Shown here: positions 35,599 to 43,581 of the stretch, piece by piece
Position numbering within the stretch: the stretch's first letter is position 1
Layout: every line of letters begins with the position of its first letter
NCBI RefSeq assembly: GCF_030643825.1
Contig: NZ_CP101717.1
Coordinates: 3,183,673 to 3,247,672, forward strand
Reading direction: 5' to 3'
DNA from: Salinispirillum sp. LH 10-3-1
GTDB lineage: Bacteria; Pseudomonadota; Gammaproteobacteria; Pseudomonadales; Natronospirillaceae
DNA: 64,000 nucleotides
Made by a program: the position numbers and the translations under genes
Notes under the pieces: model-generated
Seen by the model: only the letters and a program-made list of their open reading frames with translations
Database searches by the model: none
Told to the model about the DNA's origin: nothing

Positions 35599-35941
35599 AG
35601 AGCATATTCCTTTAAATTACAAGAAAGCTTATCCACTGGCCGTCCATAGTCCCCTGTTTAATAGGCAACCAAACAACAATTAGGCACAGTACTACCTAGA
35701 TCCTATACCTATACTAGAGCTCAAACGATCAAAAGCAACCAATTCCTAACTCACACCGCGACCAAAGTCACAAACAATATAATTCTGTTGATGTCAATAC
35801 GTGCATGTGCGCGATTGAACGTGAAAAACTGCGACCAGTTCTGCTTAGTCCAATGCCGTTTAATCATTAGAATGGTTCCGTTGACTGGATTATCCAGTCA
35901 ATTTTTGACAACTACAAACCGACAATTAATGAGGAATAATT
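35599..35941. other. AT-rich divergent promoter region of the regulator and peptide operon
   Basis: No gene was seen in these 343 bp, apart from the control elements listed separately. A TTGACA hexamer lies at 35905-35910, but a convincing -10 at the right spacing was not found, so the peptide operon's start site is undefined. The base composition is clearly more AT-rich than the core genes on either side of the island. Confidence 0.5.
35881..35906 (+). promoter_or_regulatory. Palindrome before the peptide gene (operator or attenuator)
   Basis: TTGACTGG-ATTAT-CCAGTCAA is a perfect 8-bp inverted repeat (35881-35901) followed by five T. It lies 36-61 bp upstream of the peptide start. It can be read as an operator for the adjacent double-HTH regulator or, on the RNA level, as an intrinsic terminator that would attenuate the operon. 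Confidence 0.6.
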
Positions 35942-36010
35942 ATGAGTAAAATTCAGAAAAAAGTTAAACGACTGACAAAACGATTAGACCATACGGTTGC
36001 TGATTGGTAA
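35942..36010 (+). CDS. 22-residue cationic peptide, candidate RiPP precursor
   Basis: This tiny gene encodes a 22-aa peptide beginning MSKIQKKVKRLTKRL and ending DHTVADW. Seven Lys/Arg lie within the first 14 residues, spaced so that Ile4, Val8, Leu11 and Leu15 form a hydrophobic helix face. The last seven residues hold His, two Asp and a terminal Trp. The ribosome site GAGGA is at an ideal 6-base spacing, which strongly supports translation. A stable hairpin follows before the next gene. With an HExxH enzyme and an exporter downstream it resembles a precursor peptide with a basic leader and a short C-terminal core. A leaderless antimicrobial or a signal peptide are alternatives. Confidence 0.65.
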   Translation: MSKIQKKVKRLTKRLDHTVADW

Positions 36011-36036
36011 ATAAGGATCAACTACCTTTTTTGGTA

Positions 36037-36058
36037 ACGGGCTGTTTGTACAGCCCGT
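36037..36058 (+). terminator. Stable hairpin between peptide gene and operon body
   Basis: ACGGGCTGT-TTGT-ACAGCCCGT is a perfect 9-bp stem with a 4-nt loop, 26 bp after the peptide stop. No long T-run follows, so it may act as a partial attenuator or mRNA-stabilising end, giving more peptide than enzyme transcript, a common arrangement in peptide natural-product operons. Confidence 0.55.
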
Positions 36059-36101
36059 AATACTTTAGATATAAATATTTTTTATAAAGGACTCCGAGTT
36101 A

Positions 36102-36596
36102 ATGATAAAAAATCGCATAATGATGATACCTCAAGAGGACGTAAACGCAGAATTGATAGCAACATCAGTAATTTTGAGGGATTTGCTCCCAGATCCTTCC
36201 CTTGGACCAATGGAAAGAATTGAAAGGTTAGCAAGGGTCATTGAAGATTCAGTTCAGATCGGTCAATACCACCGCACAGCACGAATTAAACTAAAGGAAA
36301 TAAATGACAGGCTAGACGATCTCGTACCACATGAATATATGACAGCTATTGAAAAAATTAAACATCTAGTTTCTTTGGCTGATCAGCTAGTTCCAGAGGA
36401 AACTGAAAGGCTTTGTCAAAAGTTACAGTATATTGGCGACAGACGACTTAGAGATAATGGCTCTGTCGCTTCTCCTGATTGGTCACCAGAGCTAATGAAT
36501 CATGAAGTTGCTTTGGGAATAATGAGGACCAGTGGCAAAACTCCGAATCAAATGACGTTTGTCAAAGAAGACATCCATACTAAGGGAGATGGCTAA
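36102..36596 (+). CDS. Unknown helical protein of the peptide operon
   Basis: This 164-aa, mostly helical soluble protein contains charged repeats such as LGPMERIERLARVIEDSV and LVPEETERLCQKLQYIGDRR. I recognise no family, and there is no signal peptide, Cys cluster or radical-SAM motif. AAGGA lies 11 bases before the ATG at 36102; a second Met pair lies at residues 7-8. The next gene starts one base after its stop. It could be a peptide-binding partner of the HExxH enzyme, but that is a guess from position. Confidence 0.6.
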   Translation: MIKNRIMMIPQEDVNAELIATSVILRDLLPDPSLGPMERIERLARVIEDSVQIGQYHRTARIKLKEINDRLDDLVPHEYMTAIEKIKHLVSLADQLVPEETERLCQKLQYIGDRRLRDNGSVASPDWSPELMNHEVALGIMRTSGKTPNQMTFVKEDIHTKGDG

Positions 36597-36597
36597 A

Positions 36598-37446
36598 ATG
36601 GAGCTTAGCAAAAGTGAGCTTGAAAAGGCTTGTGGATCTTTAACAGGGCTAAAAAAGAGCATATTGGCTTGGGAGTTGGTCAATAACAAAAGACTGACTG
36701 CACCAGAGAAAGACATGTTTTCAGCGCACACGATAAAGAATTCAAAAATAGAAATAATCAAAGGTAATCTTCCAGGAAAGTACGAGGGCGAAATCCCCAT
36801 ATCTGGGCATTCCATATTAAACAACAGGGATTCAGGAAGCATAGAATTCTATAAAAAAATAGAAGAAGCAATTAATTTCTTAGGTGATAGATTCGGAACA
36901 ACACACCACAACTTATAAAGCCATTTATCTGTTATAATTCCATTGGAAAGCACTGGCAATGCTAGAGCTATAACATCTTTAAGTGTACCAAACTTTCCTT
37001 TTTCATGCTTTGTATCCAAGAATGCATTGTTCCATCTAGCCCCAGACATAATAAATCATGATGGTGGTATCTACTATCTTGCGGAGAATCTGTTTCATGA
37101 AATGACTCACAACCAGGTAAACATTGACCTGCTAGAGTCAGACATACTTGCCGAAGATTACGATAGCGCCACCTATCCAGGGATCCAAATTGAATGGCGC
37201 CACACACCAAATGGCAATCAACAGACGTGGCAAATTGACAGGGCAATTCATGCCTTATGGGTGTATTCGTACTTGTCAGTCTTCAGGTCAGCCTGTAAAT
37301 TGATAAAGCCAGAATTATTTCCCAGATCAATGATTGAAGATGCTAAAAGCAAGGCATATTTTCTTCGCAGAGAGCTATTAAAAAAAAGAAACTTCTTAAC
37401 TACCGAAGGAATTGCCTACATTGAAAAAGCAATTGAATATACTTAA
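36598..37446 (+). pseudogene. HExxH-motif putative peptide hydroxylase, interrupted by one in-frame TAA
   Basis: The reading frame from ATG 36598 is open for 106 codons, meets TAA at 36916-36918 and continues in the same frame to 37446 (282 positions in all). The second part contains SVIIPLESTGNARAITSLSV, the metal motif HEMTH at 167-171 within LAENLFHEMTHNQVN, and the downstream block WQIDRAIHALWVYSYLSVF. Together these match the HExxH domain family (TIGR04267), now associated with 2-oxoglutarate-dependent hydroxylation of RiPP peptides. No start codon with a ribosome site precedes the second part, so this is one gene with a nonsense codon, not two genes. It may be inactive, or the stop may be a sequencing error or be read through. 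Confidence 0.75.
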
Positions 37447-38677
37447 CCTAAAGTATAGCGTCCAAATGCTATGGTTTCCTTGTATATTTGGCTTGATACT
37501 TTTACAAGGCATTGTCAGCTTTTTCATAGTCATGCACATAAGTTTAGAAACTGACGCTAGAAATTTTCTGCCTCTTGTATCGACCCTTGCCATAGCTCCA
37601 GGAATATACTTCAGCTTTTTCTCGGGAAAGCTGATAGATAAATTAGGAGAGCGGCATGTTGTGTTGTCATTTTTGTCAATTTACTTAATTGCGGCTTTTT
37701 ATGTTACCCATCTTGGTTCCCGTAGCGAAATAACACTTATTGCTTTACTTGCGTTTGTTTTTATTCAGTCAATAGTCAGCAGCACTCTTGTCATCGCCAT
37801 CACTTCGATGATCCCAAAACTATTCAGCAAGGGCAAGCTTCGTTTGACGTATGCTGCCTACTCCTTTATAAGCGGCAGCGCAATGACATTTTCGCCAGCC
37901 ATAGCTGGCATTTTTTATGGCAGCATTGAGCTTAAGGAAACGTTCACCACTCTATTTTTATTCACTTTATTATTCTTGTTATTTACTATCCTGTATATGC
38001 CTAAAGCCAATAACGAGAGAAAAAAATATTCTACAAAATTACTGTACTATTTTAACGAACTAATGACCAGTGGCCTGTACCGGCTGTCATTTTACTATCT
38101 GGTCTTAAACACGTTAAATGGCGTTACCATTATATTAATCCCCCTGTATATTATTAAGCTAATGAATAATGATCATATTGCTCTTGCACTAGTTAGTAGC
38201 GCCATAGCTTTTTCGAGCCTGATCGGCATAGCTTTCTCGGCTAAATCGTTTCCTGTTAGCAACCACAAAGTCATAGCCTTAACAACAATAGCGGGCGCCA
38301 TACTGGGAAGAATATTTTTGCCTTTGGCCAGTGAGGTAATAATTATATGTTTATTGGTTGCTTTTCGGAGCATCGCTCTGGAAGTGGGAAATATGGCCAA
38401 TCAAATGGAGTGGATCGAGCATACAAATACCGATAATCGGGCAGGAATGCTGGGTTTAAGGCGGCTTTTTGGGCAAGGATTATTCCCCATAGCGTCTCTC
38501 GCCTTATCATTAACACTTGTTGTTGGGGGTTATGACCTTGAGCTGGGTACTATTAGCAAGATATTCATAGTATCAGGCGTGTTAGAGCTATGCGTTTCTA
38601 TATACTTTTTAAAGGTGATCAAAGATTCAGGTACTTATGAAGCCAGCACAAGCGTTGATGAACGGGAGGCAGCCTGA
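37421..38677 (+). CDS. Major facilitator superfamily transporter, probable exporter of the peptide operon
   Basis: This 418-aa protein has about 12 membrane helices and the MFS loop 2-3 motif in GKLIDKLGERHVVLSF. The TTG at 37421 has GAAGGA 10 bases upstream and overlaps the HExxH gene by 26 nt; ATG 37466 and TTG 37412 are alternatives. Base composition and codon use are AT-rich, like the rest of the island and unlike the core genes. The gene remains intact although the upstream enzyme gene is broken. Export of, or immunity to, the mature peptide is the likely role. Confidence 0.8.
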   Translation: MKKQLNILNLKYSVQMLWFPCIFGLILLQGIVSFFIVMHISLETDARNFLPLVSTLAIAPGIYFSFFSGKLIDKLGERHVVLSFLSIYLIAAFYVTHLGSRSEITLIALLAFVFIQSIVSSTLVIAITSMIPKLFSKGKLRLTYAAYSFISGSAMTFSPAIAGIFYGSIELKETFTTLFLFTLLFLLFTILYMPKANNERKKYSTKLLYYFNELMTSGLYRLSFYYLVLNTLNGVTIILIPLYIIKLMNNDHIALALVSSAIAFSSLIGIAFSAKSFPVSNHKVIALTTIAGAILGRIFLPLASEVIIICLLVAFRSIALEVGNMANQMEWIEHTNTDNRAGMLGLRRLFGQGLFPIASLALSLTLVVGGYDLELGTISKIFIVSGVLELCVSIYFLKVIKDSGTYEASTSVDEREAA

Positions 38678-38690
38678 AGGAGCAATAGGA

Positions 38691-40043
38691 CTACTGCCGC
38701 TCGATGACCACGCGACCGGGCTTAACCACTTGACGGCGCACGCCGCGCAATGGGGCGATCATGAACAGGTCGCCATTGCTGCCGGTGAGCTGACGCGGTA
38801 CGCCACTTGCTTTGGCTACGGCGGCATTGGCTTTCATGTGTTGCGCTTCGCCATGTACTGGAATGGCGAGATGCGGCTTCACCCATTCGTACATCACACT
38901 GAGTTCGTCTTGTGCGGGATGCCCGGACGCATGAATGGGGTGCTCGGCGGTTTCTGAAGCGATGACCTCAACACCCAGTATTTCCAGGCGTTTCACCAAG
39001 CGTTGAATGTCTTGTTCATTACCGGGAATGACTTTGCTGCTGAAGATCACCCGATCACCGATGTCGAGCGTCATATCCGGATGGTTGTTTAAGGCCAAGC
39101 GCGACAAGGCTGCGCGTGGTTCACCTTGGCTTCCCGTGGCGATGACCAGCGTTTTATCACGCGGTAAATAACCCATGTCGCGGCTGCGCACCAACACCGA
39201 GTCGTCGTCCCACAGCCCTACGCTGCGCGCCGCGCCCAGCATGTTATGCAGCGACCGGCCCAGTAAAACCACGGAGCGTTCGGTGGCGCGAGCAACGTGC
39301 AGCAACGTTAACAGACGCGCCAAGTTGCTGGCAAAACAGGCGACAATCACCCGCCCCGGCGCACTGGCCACGTAGTGCTGTATCCCTGCGTGAAGGTCAC
39401 CTTCCGACGCCGACCAACCGGGCAGAGTGGCGTTGGTGGAGTCGCACACCATGGCGTCGATGCCTTCAGCGGCCAAGGCGCGGTAGGGCGCAGCATCGAA
39501 GGGTTCACCCAGCACTGGGTTGTGGTCAATTTTCCAATCGGCGGTGTGAAAGACGGTGCCGGCGGGGGTACGAATAAGGATGCCACTGGGCTCGGGAATG
39601 CTGTGCGTTAAGTTGAGCCATTCGATGTTGAACACGCCAACTTGATGACGCCCGCCTAGCTCAATAATGTGCACCGGCACGCGTCCGGCCAAGCCCACTT
39701 CGCTGAGTTTGCGACGCAGTATTTCGGCGGTAAAAGGAGTGGCGTACACCGGGCAACGCAGCCGATCCCACAAGTACGGCACGGCACCGATGTGGTCTTC
39801 GTGCGCGTGGGTGATGATCATGCCCGCGATCTGGTCATTGCGGTCGGCGATGAACTTAGGGTCGGCGGCTTCAATGCGGGTTTCTAGGCCAGACGCGGGG
39901 TCGAGGATCGACGGTCGCTCGAATGTGACGCCGCAGTCGACGATCAGCCATTGCCCATCATGGCCGTACAGATTGAAGTTCATGCCAATCTCGCCGCAGC
40001 CGCCGAGCGGTAGGAACCAAAGGTCTGAGCTGCGCGGTGTCAT
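38691..40043 (-). CDS. RNase J-like metallo-beta-lactamase-fold hydrolase
   Basis: The 450-aa protein has the RNase J N-terminus FLPLGGCGEIGMNFNLY, the zinc motif ITHAHEDHIGAVPYL, then HSIPEPSGILIRTPAG, a beta-CASP region (VACFASNLARLLTLL, ATGSQGEPRAALSRLA) and the C-terminal IHASGHPAQDEL and PVHGEAQH. It lacks the long C-terminal domain of Bacillus RNase J. Such shorter proteobacterial members are taken to be ribonucleases, but are rarely characterised. It marks the return to core genes and converges on the MFS gene. Confidence 0.88.
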   Translation of the reverse strand: MTPRSSDLWFLPLGGCGEIGMNFNLYGHDGQWLIVDCGVTFERPSILDPASGLETRIEAADPKFIADRNDQIAGMIITHAHEDHIGAVPYLWDRLRCPVYATPFTAEILRRKLSEVGLAGRVPVHIIELGGRHQVGVFNIEWLNLTHSIPEPSGILIRTPAGTVFHTADWKIDHNPVLGEPFDAAPYRALAAEGIDAMVCDSTNATLPGWSASEGDLHAGIQHYVASAPGRVIVACFASNLARLLTLLHVARATERSVVLLGRSLHNMLGAARSVGLWDDDSVLVRSRDMGYLPRDKTLVIATGSQGEPRAALSRLALNNHPDMTLDIGDRVIFSSKVIPGNEQDIQRLVKRLEILGVEVIASETAEHPIHASGHPAQDELSVMYEWVKPHLAIPVHGEAQHMKANAAVAKASGVPRQLTGSNGDLFMIAPLRGVRRQVVKPGRVVIERQ

Positions 40044-40075
40044 AATTCTCCAAATTTGCTAGCGCGTTGGTGGAG

Positions 40076-40275
40076 CATTTGGGCAGTTGGTTAGCCTAGA
40101 GGGTGGAGGGCGGCGTTTGCGCACAGGACGTGCGCAACCGAGCCTACAGGGACAAATTCGTATGGAACGAATTTGCACGACCACCGGGAGCCCGTAAGGT
40201 CAGACACACGGATGTGTCTGATACGTATTTACGGCGTCCGACCGAAACCCTCTAGGCTAACCAACTGCCCAAATG
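40076..40275 (+). repeat. Palindromic GGA-loop repeat element, long form
   Basis: A perfect 28-bp inverted repeat (40076-40103 and 40248-40275, starting CATTTGGGCAGTTGG) encloses three perfect hairpins: TTGCGCAC-AGGAC-GTGCGCAA (40117-40137), CAAATTCGT-ATGGA-ACGAATTTG (40153-40175) and CAGACACA-CGGA-TGTGTCTG (40201-40220). All loops carry ANGGA-type sequence, the CsrA/RsmA target. The core CCGAGCCTACAGGGAC and GTATTTACGGCG are shared with the short form at 21944-22042. The element fills the gap between the RNase J-like gene and hemE. The hairpin content differs between copies, as if hairpins were exchangeable units. Confidence 0.8.
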
Positions 40276-40291
40276 GACTACAGAATTACGC

Positions 40292-41356
40292 CTAGCGATG
40301 ATACTGCGGGCCTAATTCAACCACCGCTTCAATGAAGGCTTTGGCGTGTTCCGGGTCAACCCCCGGTGTAATGCCGTGACCTAGATTAAACACATGGCCC
40401 GTGCCATTGCCATAGCTGGCCAAAATGCGGGCGACTTCGGCGCGAATCTGTTCCGGTTTGGCGTACAGCACTGCGGGGTCCATATTGCCTTGCAGGGCCA
40501 CACGGTCGCCGACGCGCGCGCGTGCTTGCCCCAAGTCTGTCGTCCAATCGAGGCCTAACGCGTCAGCGCCGGTATCGGCCATGGCTTCAAGCCACTGGCC
40601 GCCGCCTTTGGTGAACAAAATGACCGGAACAGTGCGCCCGTCGTATTCACGGATAAGTCCGTTCACGATGCGCTGCATATAGGCCAAGCTGAACTCTAAA
40701 TAGGCGTTGTGTGCCAGTGCACCGCCCCACGAATCAAAGATTTGTACGGCTTGCGCGCCAGCGCGGATCTGCGCGTTCAGGTAGTCGGTCACGGCGTCGG
40801 CCAGTTTCGCCAACAGGGCGTGCAAAGTCTCTGGCTCGTTGTACAGCATGGCCTTGGCGTTTTGGTAATCTTTACTGGAGCCGCCTTCGATCATGTAGGT
40901 AGCCAGTGTCCACGGGCTGCCGGAGAAGCCGATCAAGGGCACTTTGCCATTCAACTCTTGGCGAATGGTGCTGACGGCACGCATCACGTAATCCAGGTCA
41001 ACGTCCGCTTTCAAGGTCGGCAGTGCATCCACCGTAGCGCGATCGCGCACCACGTGTTTGAACTTGGGGCCTTCGCCGGTTTCGAAATACAAACCTAAGC
41101 CCATCGCATCGGGGATGGTCAAAATATCACTGAACAGAATGGCTGCATCCAACGGGTAGCGACGCAACGGCTGCATGGTTACTTCGCACGCCAGTTCGTG
41201 GTTCTTGCACAGGCTCATAAAATCGCCCGCTTGCGCACGAGTAGCACGATACTCAGGCAGATAGCGCCCGGCTTGGCGCATCATCCAAATGGGTGTGCGG
41301 TCAACGGGTTGGCGCAAAAGGGCGCGCAGGAAACGGTCGTTTTGGAGTTCCGCCAT
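40292..41356 (-). CDS. hemE: Uroporphyrinogen decarboxylase HemE
   Basis: HemE converts uroporphyrinogen III to coproporphyrinogen III in haem synthesis. The 354-aa protein contains the signature [15 protein letters not shown], then [48 protein letters not shown] and the C-terminal [19 protein letters not shown]. The start at 41356 ([14 protein letters not shown]) fits; 28 further upstream codons are not family-like. Confidence 0.97.
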   Translation of the reverse strand: MAELQNDRFLRALLRQPVDRTPIWMMRQAGRYLPEYRATRAQAGDFMSLCKNHELACEVTMQPLRRYPLDAAILFSDILTIPDAMGLGLYFETGEGPKFKHVVRDRATVDALPTLKADVDLDYVMRAVSTIRQELNGKVPLIGFSGSPWTLATYMIEGGSSKDYQNAKAMLYNEPETLHALLAKLADAVTDYLNAQIRAGAQAVQIFDSWGGALAHNAYLEFSLAYMQRIVNGLIREYDGRTVPVILFTKGGGQWLEAMADTGADALGLDWTTDLGQARARVGDRVALQGNMDPAVLYAKPEQIRAEVARILASYGNGTGHVFNLGHGITPGVDPEHAKAFIEAVVELGPQYHR

Positions 41357-41438
41357 AGGTGCTGTTCCTAAATGAAGCCTGAATTTGAATGCCGCGCAGT
41401 GTACCATGAGTGCACGCGTTGGTCTGTATGAGCACGAC

Positions 41439-42029
41439 ATGAACTACCTTGCCCACCTGTATTTTTCTGATCTCACGCCCGACAGCTGTGTGGGGCAGTT
41501 GCTGCCCGATTGCATGCCGCCGCGCGCTCTGCCTGAGCATATAAACCCCGAGCTGGCGTTGCACATACGACTGCATCAGTTTATCGACCGTTTTACTGAC
41601 CAACACGACGAAGTGATCGCGCTGCGCCAGCGTTTCGAGCCACCCTACCGGCGCTTTGCCGGGGTGTTGATTGATGTATTTTTTGACCATGTGCTGGCGC
41701 GCGATTGGTCAGACTGGCATCACGAGCCCATCGAAGCATTTTCAACCCAAGTGTACACCGCGCTAGAGCAATACCAAGGCCCGGAAAATGAGCGTTTACA
41801 GGCGCTGCGCCTTGCCCTGATTACCCATCGCTGGCTGCCCGGCTACGCCTATCCGCTGGGCATGCAGCGCGCGCTCGAAGGACTAAACCGCCGCAGCCGA
41901 TTCGATACACCACTGGCGCAAGCCCACACCCTATTGCCCGAGCTGTATCCAGAACTGGCCGAACGCTTTAGCCGCTTCTTTCCTGCCTTATGTGAAGCGG
42001 TGCACACCGAGCGTAGCAAGCTAAGCTGA
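41439..42029 (+). CDS. acpH: Acyl-carrier-protein phosphodiesterase AcpH
   Basis: AcpH removes the 4'-phosphopantetheine arm from ACP, giving apo-ACP. The 196-aa all-alpha protein starts [24 protein letters not shown] and continues [18 protein letters not shown] and [20 protein letters not shown], the metal-binding His/Asp set of the family. The start at 41439 matches known homologues. It diverges from hemE across 82 bp. Confidence 0.93.
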   Translation: MNYLAHLYFSDLTPDSCVGQLLPDCMPPRALPEHINPELALHIRLHQFIDRFTDQHDEVIALRQRFEPPYRRFAGVLIDVFFDHVLARDWSDWHHEPIEAFSTQVYTALEQYQGPENERLQALRLALITHRWLPGYAYPLGMQRALEGLNRRSRFDTPLAQAHTLLPELYPELAERFSRFFPALCEAVHTERSKLS

Positions 42030-42096
42030 CACTGGCGCGCCGCACTTACCTTTTCTATAGTGTGGGAATCCAGACTGCCGAGATGGAACCCTGCGC

Positions 42097-43581
42097 ATGA
42101 ATGACGAGCACCCACCCAACAACAGCGATGACGGCGTTGCCCCAGGCAGCGCCAACTTTGTGGCTCGCATCTCGCACGAACTGCGCTCACCAATGAACGC
42201 CATCTTAGGGTTTTCTGAACTGCTGGGTGATTCTTCGTTAGACAACGAACAGCGCCACTGGGTTAACCTGATCCAGGACTCAGTCGACCATATGCTGCTG
42301 ATCATCAATGACGTGCTCGATATCGCCAAGATCGAAGCTGGTCATATGTCATTGAATCCACAGCGCGTCATGATTGCACCCATATTGATTCGCTTGGTTG
42401 AACAATTTGTCCCGCAGGTACGTAACGACTCGGTGCAATTGGATGTGTACATTGACCCGCACACGCCCGCCGAGATTGAATTGGATTCCATACGGTTACG
42501 GCAAATCCTGACAAATTTCCTCAGCAACGCCGTTAAATTCACCGACAATGGCAAAATCAGCCTGAAAGTGCGAACCCAGAACGACCGACTACAGTTTGTC
42601 GTGCGTGATACCGGCATCGGCATTTCACCCGACAAACTGCCGCAGGTGTTCAGCGAATATGAGCAAGCGGGTAAAGACATCGCAACACACTATGGCGGTA
42701 CGGGGCTCGGCCTGTCGATCAGCCGTCGCCTAGCAACCTTGATGGGCGGCAAGGTGTGGGCAGAAAGCCAACCCGGCCGGGGCAGTGCGTTCTTTCTCGA
42801 GTTGCCATTAGTGACCGAGACGGATGCATTGGTTTTTGGCCCAGCAGGCCAGCTTTCAGGCCATGTTATTGCGGTCAACCTGACCAACGCGTTGGCGGCA
42901 TTACGGTGTCAGGAATTGCTGCACTGGGCCGGTGCAAAACTGATTCCACCTGAGCAAGATATTCATCCCGCCGAACTCGTGATTACCGACCATGACCCCG
43001 AACGCTGGCCGTCCAATGACACCCTGCCGGTGCCTGTGGTGTGGTTGGGTGGCCGTCCGCGTGATGGCTCAGCGGCGCATTTCCATCATCTAGCCTTGCC
43101 GGTTAATGGCCTCAACCTACTCAATATCTGCCAGAGTGCATTGAACCATACCGACGCGGACAATGAACTTAAGGCCACCACTTCCGCGACCACGGCTGCT
43201 GACCTCAAAGGCACGATACTGCTGGCCGACGACAACAACGTCAACCTGATAGTAACAGAGAAAATTCTGAGCACCTTTGGCGTGCAAGTCATTACCGCGA
43301 GCAATGGTGAGGCCGCGGTAGACGCCTATATACACTATCGCGATGAGATTGATTTGATATTGATGGATGTCGAAATGCCGGTGTTGGATGGGCTCAGCGC
43401 CACGGCCATCATTCGACGCTTAGCGGAAGGCCGTACTTTGCCGATCATTGCGCTAACGGGCAACGCGTTACAGAAAAATATCCAAGAATGCTATGACGGT
43501 GGCATGGATGACCATCTGACCAAGCCGGTCTCAAAAAGCACCTTGTATTACATGCTGAAACGCTGGCTATCCGGTGGGTGA
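42097..43581 (+). CDS. Soluble hybrid histidine kinase with C-terminal receiver
   Basis: This 494-aa protein has no membrane helix or evident sensor domain. The HisKA H-box is [17 protein letters not shown] (His near residue 27), the ATPase has [26 protein letters not shown] and [14 protein letters not shown], and the receiver has [14 protein letters not shown], phospho-Asp in [13 protein letters not shown] and [10 protein letters not shown] degenerate receiver-like linker lies between. Its 3' end overlaps that of the convergent hybrid kinase by 34 nt. Confidence 0.9.
   Translation: MNDEHPPNNSDDGVAPGSANFVARISHELRSPMNAILGFSELLGDSSLDNEQRHWVNLIQDSVDHMLLIINDVLDIAKIEAGHMSLNPQRVMIAPILIRLVEQFVPQVRNDSVQLDVYIDPHTPAEIELDSIRLRQILTNFLSNAVKFTDNGKISLKVRTQNDRLQFVVRDTGIGISPDKLPQVFSEYEQAGKDIATHYGGTGLGLSISRRLATLMGGKVWAESQPGRGSAFFLELPLVTETDALVFGPAGQLSGHVIAVNLTNALAALRCQELLHWAGAKLIPPEQDIHPAELVITDHDPERWPSNDTLPVPVVWLGGRPRDGSAAHFHHLALPVNGLNLLNICQSALNHTDADNELKATTSATTAADLKGTILLADDNNVNLIVTEKILSTFGVQVITASNGEAAVDAYIHYRDEIDLILMDVEMPVLDGLSATAIIRRLAEGRTLPIIALTGNALQKNIQECYDGGMDDHLTKPVSKSTLYYMLKRWLSGG

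Noticed and set aside
36943-37446. Separate 167-aa gene starting at TTG 36943
   Set aside because: No ribosome site is present and the frame is continuous with the gene before it. It is better explained as the second half of one interrupted HExxH gene.
36598-37446. Reading the HEMTH motif as a zinc metalloprotease
   Set aside because: The downstream WQIDRAIHALWVYSYL block and the overall pattern match the HExxH RiPP-associated family rather than a protease, and there is no secretion signal.
40076-40275. CRISPR array or integron site at the repeat-rich gap before hemE
   Set aside because: The hairpins differ in sequence and are nested in one large palindrome. There are no regularly spaced identical repeats.
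40076-40275. Calling the 40-kb element itself a CsrB-type RNA
   Set aside because: It has no promoter or terminator of its own and shares a core with another dispersed copy, so a repeat element is the better call. CsrA binding remains possible.
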